In this document: in pieces, positions 20,103-31,054 of the stretch
How positions within the stretch are numbered: position 1 is the stretch's first letter
How the letters are laid out: every line of letters begins with the position of its first letter
DNA from: Thermomucor indicae-seudaticae
Lineage: Eukaryota > Mucoromycota > Mucoromycetes > Mucorales > Lichtheimiaceae
Assembly (NCBI GenBank): GCA_000787465.1
Contig: JSYX01000213.1
Span: 1 to 53,155 of the forward strand
DNA length: 53,155 bases
Direction: 5' to 3'
Translations under genes and position numbers: made by a program
Notes under the pieces: model-generated
Told to the model about the DNA's origin: nothing
The model's input: the letters and a program-made list of their open reading frames with translations, nothing else
Database searches by the model: none

Positions 20103-23100
20103 ATGGAAGTAAACGATCAAACGTACAGCGCGCTTCAACAGTATCTCCAGCAGACGCTGAATCCGGCGACACAAAAAGAAGGTACGGATAGCATTTTGGG
20201 CGAAGAGATATTGACGCTAACTTTATAAACGGTCTCTTTAGCTGAACGTCAGCTCGCGGAAGTGGAGGTGCAGCCTGGATTTCCCTTGATCCTCCTGAAA
20301 TTAGTTAGTGACAATGCCGTCGACATGACGCTCCGGTTTGCTGGAGCACTGTACTTTAAAAATTACATCAAACGCCACTGGGTGCCAGTAAGTCGTCGTC
20401 CCTACCAACTAACTGCCTGAATTGGCCAGCATTGTTGACCAAACCAATGTTGCGTTAGGATAACGAACAGTCGGATCGCATCGCACAACAAGATAGAATA
20501 GCCATAAAATCGCAAATCGTTTCACTCATGATCAGCTTACCGGAAAAGCTTCAGCTCCAAATCAGTGACGCATTGGCTGTCATGGCCGCGGAAGACTTTC
20601 CCGACAACTGGGACAATCTGATCCAGGTGTGTGCCCTCCCCTCTGTAGATTATACAGGATGGAAAACGAGGGCTGACGCGGCTTTTTGCATAAAGGAATT
20701 AATAAGTCATTTCAGTCCGACGGATTACAGAGTCAATAATGGTATTCTGCAGATTGCCCACTCCATCTTCAAGAGGTAGAAAGGAAAAGAGCATTAGATA
20801 CATATATACGTTGGACTCTTACTGATGTGGAAACGTACATAGATGGCGGTCTCAGTTCGAATCCAACGAAGTCTTAAGCACTATCAAATTCGTCTTGGAT
20901 CAGTTCTGTGTTCCTTATATGCAGCTGTTCCAGGTCACAGATCGACTGATTAGCGAAAACACGACAAATGAAGCGGCACTGCGGCTACTCGCCCAATCGT
21001 TGATTCTCTTGATCAAAATCTATTACGACCTGAACTGCCAAGATTTACCTGAGTTTTTTGAGGATAATATGGCCTATTTTATGAGCCTCTTTCAAAAGTA
21101 CTTGGTCTACGGAAACACGTTACTGGAAAGCCAGGTATATATATCTGTCATTGTGTAAGTATTCGCTTCTTCTGTTTTCCTGATAATCCTTTTTAGGATG
21201 AAGATGAACCCGGTCCACTAGAGAAAATAAAGACCGGCATTTGCGAGGTCATTGAACTCTATACCTTGAAGTACGAAGAAGATTTCCCTCACCTTCAATC
21301 ATTTGTCCCTATTATATACGATCTATTGGCAAGCGCTGGTCACGAAGCGAAATTCGACACGGTAAATCTTGGATAGGACTGTTAAACGAGTCACCCTGCT
21401 GACGTTTATTACAAGATGGTGTGCAAAGCTCTTTCAGTATTGACTTCAATCGTCAAGGTGGAGCGTATGAGCCCTATCATCACCTCTGGGGATACGTTGA
21501 AGAACATGTGCGAGAAAATTGCTCTTCCCAACATTGCTATGCGCGGTAGGAGATCAACGGGATTTGGCGTCGTAACCAGAACATCGATCTAATCGTGTTA
21601 ATGCAGAGGTGGATGAAGAGTTGTTTGAAGACAATCCAATCGAGTATATCCGAAGGGATTTGGAAGGCTCAGGTATGAAGCTAAAAGAGAGGAACTATGG
21701 CAAACATAGTCAAACCGGATTTCAGATACGGACACTCGACGCAGAGCGGCCGCCGACTTTATCCGTGGTTTGATGGAACGTTATGAAGTAGAAACCACAC
21801 AGATTATGACACAGTATATCACGCATTATCTGGAAGTGAGTTGCAGCAGTTGTTAGTTGTCGGTAAACTTGATATTGACCACCCTATTAGCGCTACAATG
21901 CTAACCCCCAAGCTCACTGGAAAGACAAGAACACTGCCATCTTTTTGCTTGTTGCAATTGCGACAAGAACTTCCACTGTGCAGGTAGGGTTTTGTACATA
22001 TATTCCTTGGCCTTTCTATTAATTTCCTTCAGTTTGGTGTTACCCAAACAAATAATCTGGTGGATGTGGTAGATTTCTTCAGCAAAAATATTCTGTCGGA
22101 TCTGCAAACGGATGTCAATGCAGGAATACCTATTCTCAAAGTTGATGCGATCAAATACCTGTATACCTTCCGAAACCAGGCAAGTTGTTTCTTCTTTGCA
22201 GCGCAATAGCTTTTAAATTACTGATGCGGAGGGACTTGGACTTGAACAGCTTACAAAGGACCAACTCCTGACGGTCTTCCCCCTCTTGGTTAAGCATTTG
22301 GAATCGAATAACTATGTAGTATATACCTACTCCGCCGTTGCCATTGAACGGATATTGTTCATTCGTCATGGAAAGAGCATGCTGTATGTATGGCTTTGTT
22401 GTTCTATGTGCACCTTGTTGCCTGATTAACCTCCTTTTCATTAGATTTTCCGCTCTGGATATCGCTCCTTATGCTGAGACCTTGTTGACGCATCTCTTCC
22501 GATTGATCGAAGCTGGTCAGACTCCTGAGAAGTTATCTGAAAATGATTACCTTATGCGAGGTACGTTCATTAGCAATTGCATCCTAGTCTTAACTTACAA
22601 TGCACCTGTTTAGCCGTTATGCGTGTCATAATCACTTGCCGGCAGGACATGGTCCCATATGTAAACGTTATCATGAGCAAGTTGACGAACATACTGGCCG
22701 TCGTCAGCAGGAATCCGAGCAATCCTAGGTTCAACCATTATATTTTCGAGAGCATAGGTGCTCTTATTAGGTAATACCGAGGACGAGTGTAGCTGACGAA
22801 TTCTCTGACATCCGGAGGGTTAGATTCATCTGTCCTATTTCAGAAAATGCAGTTACTGAATTCGAGAACATGTTGTTCGGGCCTTTCCAGACAATCTTAA
22901 CTCAAGACGTACAAGGTGCGAACGATACCTTTTATAGCAGATTATTCTGGCTAATATGATGCTATATAGAGTTCACACCGTACGTGTTCCAGCTGCTGGC
23001 GCAATTGTTAGAGCAACACAAGGGACAAGACCTAACGGAAGCATATGTCTCGCTCTTAAATCCTCTCTTGAACCCTCCATTGTGGGAACAAGGTATATGA

Positions 23101-24166
23101 TCCGCACAGCGAGATATATTACAGCATCTGACCAGCATGATATAGGCAATATCCCTGCCCTTGTTCGCTTGATTCAAGCCTATCTGGACAAGGGCATCAA
23201 CACCATTCTGGCAAACAACAAGCTTGAGCCTATTCTTGGCATTTTCCAACAGAAACTGGTCAATTCACGTCAGAATGATCATTACGGAATGTTGCTGTTG
23301 AACTCTGTTATCAAACAAGTACCAGTGTAAGGCTATGGAATTATACTTAGGTATTTGTTTGCCGCTGGACTAATAATGGTCTTAGAGAAATCATTTCACG
23401 TTACTTACCCGCTCTCGTTACGTCGGTACTTACCCGTCTACAAGCTAAAAAGAAGGGAGATAGAATCGTCTTTGATCGGTTTACTCGCAACTTTACATTA
23501 TGGGTGTGCCTCTTTTTCGTGCTAGAGAAACTGGGTGGTCCCGACAGTCTGATACGAATCTTCGATAGCATTCAGCCAAGGTAACGTAGTGAGTTTTACG
23601 GATAAGCAGCGCGGTAGTTAATTGAAAACTGTAGGTTGTTTGGGCAGATTGCTACGCTGTTTATTGGACCAGACCTCAATGTTTTACGGGATCCGATAGA
23701 TTACAAGGTCTGCGGTATTGGTGTAGTGCGGCTTTTGACGCAAAGCGATCTGATGTTCCAGGAGCCGTACTTAAGTCAAGTGTGGCCCAAGATGTTTACG
23801 CATCTTCTGAGCATGCTTGAACTACCACCCAGTACTACCGAAGACGGACCTGATGAGCTTTATACCTTCGATATCGAAGAAGGCGGCTACCAAACAGTTT
23901 TCGCTAAACTAGCGACAGCAAGTCCTGCCAGAGATGACCCTACTGCTTCTTATCCATCATGTCAGATTTATCTAGCTCAACAACTCGTTTCAATGTCACC
24001 AGAGAAGCGTGCAGCGGTAATTAAACTAGTTCCCTGCCCTTTGTTTTGGAATGATCTACTAAATGGTCTTTAATAGGCGAAAGCATTGCTGTCATCAGTG
24101 AGTGCAGCAGAACAGTTCCTGGCAAAGTACTTTGAGAGTGCTGGTATTCCCATGAGCCAACTGTAG
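20103..24166 (+). CDS. CSE1: exportin-2 / Cse1 (importin-alpha re-exporter)
   Basis: HEAT-repeat karyopherin that returns importin-alpha to the cytoplasm with Ran-GTP. Twenty exons: 20103-20181, 20242-20387, 20459-20626, 20696-20775, 20843-21134, 21197-21361, 21416-21545, 21607-21672, 21726-21835, 21891-21983, 22033-22179, 22250-22383, 22445-22560, 22614-22770, 22824-22915, 22970-23092, 23146-23326, 23386-23580, 23635-24016, 24077-24166 (2946 nt, 981 aa, full family length). Landmarks: importin-beta N domain LRFAGALYFKNYIKRHW; MAAEDFPDNWDNLIQ; IEYIRRDLEGSDTDTRRRAA; RYNANPQAHWKDKN; IKYLYTFRNQ; CSE1 domain FQLLAQLLEQHKG and LNPLLNPPLWEQ. Intron 22180-22249 begins CAG|GCAAGT and is a GC-AG intron at the conserved RNQ-LTK junction. 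All reading-frame phases agree. Confidence 0.96.
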
Positions 24167-25338
24167 AGAACTTTATTTTTTTACATTACAGTTGCCTCAA
24201 GAAATGAAACCACAAGGAAAAAACAATAGCTAAAAAGTTTGTTGCCTGGAATAAGATATTAAAACCTATGCGAGACATGTTCAATCTGTGCACGGACCAC
24301 AATATCAGCTGGCCTGCACAGTGCCCTTTCGCCCTGAGTAACATTTTTGGCCGATCTGTTTTGCCCCGGGTGATTTATGCCGGAGGCATGTTCTTCCTCG
24401 CATGGAGAACGTATGCTCCTTTCTGCAACGCCCTCATGTGGATTGATAAACGCTTTGCATCATCCAGTCTCAGCAACCCAAGATTTGGCATCTGCGGCAC
24501 CGTCCCATTTAACTCTTGACGCATCCCATTATCAACTCCCACACACTCGCCCACGACCGGCTGCCCGCCAACGTTAGGATATGGCCTATTGTTTGTGTCA
24601 TACTTGCTGACCTTGACCATCGCCAACACCCTGAGACTGACCGTAGCAGCTATGATTATCCAGCTCCCGGCCACAAACTTCTCGCCTGGATGATGCCTGA
24701 CCCGCCTACCATCCGGTAATCCCCCCCCCCCAAAAACAGGAAAAAAACAAAAGGAAAAAAGCTTCCAGAAAAGATGCGTGCTGCCACCACCTTTCCCTGA
24801 GTCCTTCAGGGTTTTTTCTTCTGATCTTTGACTTTCTTGATCTGGCGAGAGCAAATATGCTCGAAAGACCGCTGCGTTCACTGCCATGAAAACTGTAAAG
24901 CTGTAAAACTCCGGTTTAAACGAACGAACCATGCTGTTACTCTATTTGGAAAAAAATGGAAGAAGTGTGATTGGTCTGGCAACGGACGTTTTGCACTTTG
25001 GCTGCCAAAAGGTTCTAGATTTCTACTCTTCTATGCCGCCAATTAGTGGGTGTTCTTTAAGCGGCAGGTGTACACTGTATCTGGTCTTTCTTCAATAGCA
25101 AGCTTTGTCCCACAAAACCCATGACTGATTTGCTAGAATATATGAAATATTGTATGTTGAAGACGATAGTTCAGATACTTTGTGAGCTTCATACATGGGA
25201 TCATAACTGCTTTGTCAGTGCCCACATATGAAAAAAAAAATGTCCGTGGCCAATTCATGCCGTCGCGGTACGCATGTGGTACGTATTTTCCTTTGTGAAA
25301 TTTATGGATTTTATACTGCGAGTAAACTTTTATTATTA
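24167..25338. other. intergenic, unexplained
   Basis: About 1.2 kb between CSE1 and the stop of the medA-like gene, which reads towards it. Open frames on both strands (for example minus strand 24375-24932) lack any family resemblance and start codon context. A C10 run followed by A-rich sequence lies at 24721-24760. No tRNA, repeat or known RNA seen. Confidence 0.5.
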
Positions 25339-26162
25339 TTAAAGGAGGGATGGTGTATACTTGCGTATGATCTTGCGTATCGCTTGGGGTAAGATCTTCC
25401 ATGGAAACACCTTGACATCTTTTTCGATGTTGCGTGGTTTCGGGTAGGGGAAACCCATGATAAGTTTAAAAAAGTCTGCACAGTCTGGCTTGCACTTGCT
25501 GATGGTGTAGGGTCGAAAGCCTTCGAGGTTTCTCCTGATCCTATTTTTCTCTTCGACCGTGAAGCGTGTATTGAGGAGTCCCTCTAGTAGCAAAATACAA
25601 TCGACCGAAGTGATAAAGTAGTCGTCTTGTGCATACCAATAGATACAAGACACGACGGGCGAGCTACAGATGCTCGTGGATGGCTCTCCGGGTTTGGGCG
25701 GTATATGGCCAGGTGTTGCTTGACATTGTTGATGAGCCTTTTCAGCAGCTACTGCTAGTACTACCGCCGATGTTATAGTTTGACGTGTCCGTAGTGCTTG
25801 AAATTCTAATGGATCCGTCGCATGAAACTTGAATTCTATTGTTGGACCGCCTTCTTCTTCACAATATCCGCTGCACCAAAACTTGACCAACCGACGTCTG
25901 TCTTGCAACTCCCGGGGAGCCCAACCCCAGGTCATTTCAAGAAGGTTACCATCGATCTTGATTCTACCGCCAGTGGCGCGTTCCACGATCAGCGATTGGC
26001 ATTGCAAGTTGCTCGACGAAGGCTGCTGCTGCTGCTGCTGCTCCTGCGTGACAGTAGCAGGGATACCACAATCAAAAAAACCGATATCAAATGGCTGCTG
26101 CTGCTGCTGCGTCGTCGTGACAGGAGCAGGGACAGCACCATCAAAAAGATCGATATCAAATG

Positions 26163-26196
<34 letters not shown>

Positions 26197-26400
26197 CGTC
26201 GTGACAGGAGCAGGGACAGCACCATCAAAAAGATCGATATCTAATGGCTGCTGCTGTGGCTGCTGCGTGACAGGAGCAGGAGCAGGAGCAGGAGCTGTAG
26301 CTGTTGGAACAGGACACTGTTCTATTTGATCTAGTAGCTCTTGTGGTATCTGCGGCATCTCCAGATAGACAGAGATTGCCGTTACCGCTTGGTGATCCAT
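25339..26400 (-). CDS. medA: medusa (MedA/Acr1)-like regulator with Q-rich tandem repeats
   Basis: Intronless, 353 codons. The C-terminal third matches the conserved domain of the fungal developmental regulator medusa, which controls conidiophore development and adhesion in Aspergillus: SPVVSCIYWYAQDDYFIT, VEEKNRIRRNLEGFRPYTIS, KLIMGFPYPKPRNIEKDVKV, PWKILPQAIRKII. Upstream, IKIDGNLLEMTWGW and LQDRRRLVKFW match the other medusa block. Residues about 35-125 are repetitive: three imperfect copies of a unit containing DIDLFDGAVPAPVTT separated by glutamine runs of 5-11. The protein is shorter than Aspergillus MedA (over 600 aa) and the space between the two blocks is compressed. Medusa proteins act in the nucleus, but their DNA contacts are unknown. 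The neighbouring HSF gene on the same strand starts a possible regulatory pair. Confidence 0.85.
26020..26300 (-). repeat. tandem repeat of CAG-rich minisatellite in medA-like gene
   Basis: Three adjacent units (about 66-80 nt each) share GACAGGAGCAGGGACAGC, then ACCATCAAAAA(G)ATCGATATC, then TGGCTGCTGCTG on the plus strand. Read on the coding strand they encode a Q-run plus DIDLFDGAVPAPV. A fourth, partial unit with extra GGAGCA steps lies at 26270-26300. Unit spacing varies by whole codons, keeping the frame open. Confidence 0.85.
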
Positions 26401-26546
26401 GGAATATCAAGAAAGAGAACAGAAGAGGAATCAACAAGCACTTCTCGAAAAATACGCAATTTTTTTTATTTTTGTTTGGTTGCTATTCCCCAATGTAGAT
26501 TTAGTAACAAGGAATATACTTTTCTTTCTTTCCGGTTTCTCAGGTC

Positions 26547-28496
26547 TTAAACTCGGCGCGCATATTTGGACGTGCCACCTAACCCAAAGGTAAGATCAGG
26601 TATTGGTTCGTTGTTCGTGGTATTGCTGGCTGCCGTGGCTGCAGCCACGGCAGCCACGGAGACTATATTGTTTGCTGCGGAAGAAACTGAGGAAGATGTA
26701 TTTGTTGCTCGATAAAAGACTCGTCCCGGAGTCGTGTCGCCTGTGGTCGTCGATGAAGAAGGTGTAGTAGAAGAATCTGGAAACATTGGTAGCCATGGCG
26801 GTTGTTGCGGCTGCTCCATCTTCATCACCGTCTCTCCATTAGTCTCAAATAATAAGCCATAATTGCTTCCTGGCATGCAATGGAAACCTTGATCTTGCAT
26901 GGATGCTAGCGGTGGTGGATATTCGTGTTTGGGTCGTGGCTGTTGATGATGATACGTGTACATTTCGTCCATCATACATGGCCGCTGTTGTTGTTGCTGC
27001 TGGTGATATGCCACCATCTGACTCTTGGCGTGTGCGACTTCAAGCGCATAAATACGCCGATTCTGTGCCTCAATCAGATCATAGGCACCCTTGATTTGAG
27101 CTGCATATGTTTTGGTCATTCGTTGATAGGCTTGAGTCAATTGGATCACTTGGGCACGTAGGTCTTGATCTTGTTGTTGTGGTGGTGGTGGATAGCTGCT
27201 GGTTGGCTGATACGGGCGCCACTCTACCACCGTGCCACTACCTTCCCGTCCTTCCTGTACAGTGTATGATTCGGCGTCCGACGGCGTTGCGGCTGCTGCT
27301 GGTGGCACAAGAGGCTCTTCGACTTGCCGTGGCTGTTCCTGCATATTTTTATTATAGATAACACCAAATGGTTGCTGTTGCTGCTGTTGTTGGCCAGATG
27401 AATGATTTTCTTGATGAACAGAGGAAGACACAGAAGAAGAGCGACGGTTGTCGCGGTCAAAGTCGTTATCGGATTCGTCGCCAGAGCCCACATTGACAAT
27501 CGTTTCTGGGTCTTCATTCATCTTCCTTCGTTTCGGTCGACTTGAACGGGTTGTCTTGCGTCGTATCAGATGGAACAGGTCACGACGACCAGGCCGGAAA
27601 TGAGGGTGATGCCAACGACAAGATTCTTTATCCTTGGTGTCCTTGGTTTTACGGGCATCCGTGTCGCGCTGGAAGCCGTAAATCTTTTATCACCTTTGCC
27701 TTTTAATCTCTCTATCTTGAAAAATCGTCTAAAGAATAACAATAATACTCACGTTTAGCTGACGCACAAAGGAGGCGAATTTGCAATGCTTAAATAGCCG
27801 TGGTAAGACAACCTCTGTGAACTCTGTATAAAACCGACAGAAAAAAAGAAGAGAGAGAAAGAGGAAGTGAGTTTTTTGGTGGGAAAAAAAGCTAGGGGTT
27901 TTTTTGGTTAAAAGAAAAGCAGAAAAAAAAGGAGAAGGGCTTACTGGGGATGCATTCAATGATAAACATATCTTTGCCATCATGCTTGCACCAACGTGCG
28001 TATTTTTGACCGTCGTCAGGGGCCTGAAGACTCCTATCGTCAAGTCAGAGACAGAAAGACTTTCCGGGAGAGAGAAGGACAATACTTACTGGTATAATTT
28101 TGACACAAAGCCTGCAATGCCACGTTCAGAATGGTTGACCTCCACGTCAGGCTTTGGTGTCGGGTTATTAAGAAGCAGAGGGGTATGCGTTTGCCAATAC
28201 TCAGGCACCGTGACACCTTGTCTCACTAACTGCAACGATCGGCTGGTGTCCCCATTGTTGTGACTGGAATCATAAAGAGCCAGCTGTGTATTCGCAGATG
28301 ATGTTGGACACGGCGACACGGAACATTGCTGTGGAAACGTGAGCGCAGTTGAATCTTGCATTGCGCTATTGTCAGGAGAAGGAGAATTCATGGCGAGTGG
28401 AATATACGACGCCTGAACTGCAGAAGAAGAAGGACAGGAGGAAGAAGAAGAGGATAGATGCGGTGATATGTCGGCGGCATAATCTTGATAATCCAT
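26547..28496 (-). CDS. HSF-type DNA-binding transcription factor
   Basis: Four exons (28090-28496, 27945-28033, 27753-27823, 26547-27683) total 1704 nt, 567 aa. The heat-shock-factor winged helix runs from about residue 126 to 240: GIAGFVSKLYQ, YARWCKHDGKDMFIIECIP, FTEVVLPRLFKHCKFASFVR (recognition helix), then IYGFQRDTDARKT across an intron, and CRWHHPHFRPGRRDLFHLIR. A basic patch RPKRRK follows and may be a nuclear signal. Residues about 365-415 (LRAQVIQLTQAYQRM ... LIEAQNRRIYALE) look like the HR-A coiled coil for oligomers. The C-terminal part is Gln, Pro and Thr-rich with an Ala-rich run. Whether it is Hsf1, Sfl1-like or Skn7-like cannot be settled; no receiver domain is present, arguing against Skn7. 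Intron 27824-27944 (121 nt) is the longest mapped here. Confidence 0.92.
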
Positions 28497-28647
28497 TGGG
28501 TGGCCGGCAACCTTCGGTTATTATCAGTTGTAGATATGTATATAAAGAGAGAAAAAGACGGGACACGACTGTATCTTTGAAGTGTTGCTCTTCCCTATAA
28601 TTTCGCGAAAACCGCGAGTCTTATGTTGAAGCGGGAATCTGTTGCAA

Positions 28648-28700
28648 ATAAAAGAAAAGAGAGAAAGAGATAGAGAGAGAAAGAGAGAAAGCGTGCAGAA
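28648..28700. repeat. GA-rich simple repeat
   Basis: Polypurine stretch of AGAGAAAGAGA-type repeats about 150-200 bp upstream of the HSF gene start. Confidence 0.7.
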
Positions 28701-29236
28701 AAGGGAGGAAAAGGGATTTGTTCAAGGCTGTGGGAGATCATGGTAAATGCAGTCACCAACGAGGACAACTCAACGCTTTACTTACTCTCTGTTCCTTCGC
28801 CCTTTTTATACTCGTATCAAAAACACGGGTCAGGGTCAAAGCAAGGATATATCTGTATCTCACCTGGGACATTCTCCCTTCACGTCTAACTTCTGCAATC
28901 GGTATTTGCATATCGTATACACCGGGGGAAGAAAAAAACTTTTTTACAGCCAACGTTTCACAATGCATGACCCAGAAAAGATCCCTTCTGCTATGATATC
29001 TGACTTGCTTGTACCTGTATTCGGTCTTTGAAGGGCAATCAAGATCTGGAACCCTAAAAAGGTTCTTAGGATTGCCAAGTATGGGAACAACCATGAACGA
29101 ATATGCATCCTATTATGATACAGCTTATGCCTTGGAATCAAATGCTAAGCAAAAAAAGAAAGACCTTTTTGCACTTGGACATGAAAAGGGATTTGTTGCT
29201 GAGGAACGACAGCATTCCCGTCGTTGATCTACCAGC

Positions 29237-29263
29237 TTTCCGGAAATTGTTGCAGGAATATTC
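29237..29263 (+). promoter_or_regulatory. candidate heat-shock-element-like palindromes
   Basis: TTTCCGGAAA (29237-29246, TTCnnGAA) and GAATATTC (29256-29263, GAAnnTTC) lie about 240-265 bp upstream of the FIST gene ATG. Each is a two-module inverted arrangement of the nGAAn unit bound by HSF proteins; three perfectly phased modules are not present, so this is weak. Confidence 0.3.
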
Positions 29264-29500
29264 TAAAGAAAAAATTTCTCGATGTCATAAAAAAAAAGGG
29301 GGCGCTCTGCAGATCAGCAACCTCTTTTTCATATCATGTTAATATACCCAGTTCCGTGCAAAATGCACGGACGATTTTGCCGTCGTCACTTTAGGAGTGT
29401 TGCAGGCGCCCTTGGCCAGGACATCGTTTGCCGGAAATTGAATCCGATTCCGAACTGTCGGTTTTGCCTCGTCTCTTTTTGCTGCACTGTACATTGATAA

Positions 29501-30979
29501 ATGCCAATTTCTTGTTTACCGCGGCAATTGCATCAGCACGCCCGACGTAGTCTCTGGACAAGTATCACAACCACCGGAAAAACCATTCAGGAATGCATTC
29601 AGGCAGCTCATGTGCCCAAGGACACGGCGGCCTGCATCGCGCTCGTGTCGAAATCGTTTCCGGATTACCGGGACGTCACCCGGCTTCTTTCAACCAAATC
29701 CAACGCTGCTACCGTTCTGGGTTGTGTCGTCGATCACGTTCCAAACGTCAAGCACGGCATTTCGCTGTGGATGGCAGACAGCGACGAAAAGATCGCGTGC
29801 TTTCATATCCCGGATGGCCCTGAACGACACAAAGTCCGAAGCATCTCTGTGGGCCGTTGGGGAAACTATGATCGGTTGAAGTATCAAGACGCAGCAGCAG
29901 ACTGGGACGCATTTGATACGGTTAGCCGGCCGGCAAACCAATATCAACTTCCAGTTTCTCTACAAACAGCTCAGGCGCAGTGGGGCAGGTAAAGGCGAAC
30001 AAATAAAAAGGCAGAACGCAGGACATAACCAATTTTTGCCATTGAAAATAAAATAGGCCGTCCTTTTGTTTTGTCGCATCCGACCATGAACCAGACAATC
30101 TGTTGCAGACGCTTGATCATCATTTTCCGGAAACGACCAAGGTATAATACAGGGAACGACACGAAGTGATCGAAGGAGTGACCAAGAAAAAAGATTAGGT
30201 GGGAATCATAGGCGCGTCTACGCCCTTTATCACTGGCCATCCCTATGCCCTGTTTTACAAAGGCCAACCCGTCCTTAATGCTGGTATCGTAGGATTGGCG
30301 TCTTTCCAGTCGCAGCAGCCTACTTCATTGGATGTGGAGCATCCCGCATTGGAGCCTCTTGGACAACCGTTAACCATTACTCGGTATGTTGAATGCTGCG
30401 CTCGTTTCGTCCTCTCCTACTCACTTTAATCGGTGGCGCAATTAGTTGTCGCGGTAATATCATTTTGGATCTTGATCAAGCGGGTGCCACAGGACTCTTG
30501 TTGGCATTGATTCAGCAAGGTCACCATGCCAATATCGCCAAAGATCAAGAATTCTACTTGGGCATCTATGGTCCCGACTCTACTACTACCCTCATGTCCG
30601 TGTGTCGAGTCACAAGCGGTGATCCTGCGCGGGGAAACATGTCTATCGACACGACAGCCGATTTGCAAGTAGGCCAAGTGGTGCAGGTAAAAAAGAAAGA
30701 AGGATAACATTTCTCTTAGAAAGACTCACACCACTGTATAACAAGTTTATGAAAAAGAAATCCAGTCCATACAAACACCTGTCGGCGGAAAAGAATCCTG
30801 TCTTTGGCGTGGTGGATAAGGACCATACGCTGGACATGTCGCCAGTGAAGCTTCCTGAACATCCCAAATCGCTATTAGGGGCCTTTGGAGGCGCAAGCGA
30901 GAACGGTATCATCGTTGGTAAACCCAATATCCCAAGTCAGATCGTTAACGTCCCCTACTCTACTGCTAAACTCACCTAG
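29501..30979 (+). CDS. FIST-domain protein (putative small-ligand sensor)
   Basis: Five exons (29501-29988, 30057-30141, 30199-30383, 30446-30686, 30746-30979) total 1233 nt, 410 aa. The N-terminal FIST part begins after a short Arg/Ser leader (PRQLHQHARRSLW) that could be a mitochondrial signal. Conserved segments are LGCVVDHVPN, ISLWMADSDEK, RPSFCFVASDHEPDNLLQTL, VGIIGASTPFITGHPYALFY, then the FIST-C part with GATGLLLALIQ, FYLGIYGP and a C-terminal LGAFGGASENGIIVG. FIST (F-box and intracellular signal transduction) proteins are predicted to bind small ligands such as amino acids; no enzymatic role is established. Exon 2 is needed to keep frame and restores the conserved SDxEPxxLL motif. The gene is convergent with the WDR7 gene, 75 bp apart. 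Confidence 0.85.
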
Positions 30980-31054
30980 ATAATAAAATACAGTTCGGAT
31001 TTCTTTTATTATTTCATTATATCACGCTTGTAACTGTACAACCAATGTGGTTTT

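Larger units (their letters stand above)
28497..29500. other. divergent promoter region HSF / FIST genes
   Basis: About 1 kb between two divergent starts. A purine strand (GA-rich, 28648-28700) lies close to the HSF gene. HSE-like palindromes occur at 29237-29246 and 29256-29263. Short ORFs are present, but none resembles a known protein. Confidence 0.55.

Noticed and set aside
24375..24932. A 185-codon minus-strand ORF downstream of CSE1.
   Set aside because: No family resemblance, spans a C/A homopolymer tract and has no supporting splice or start context.
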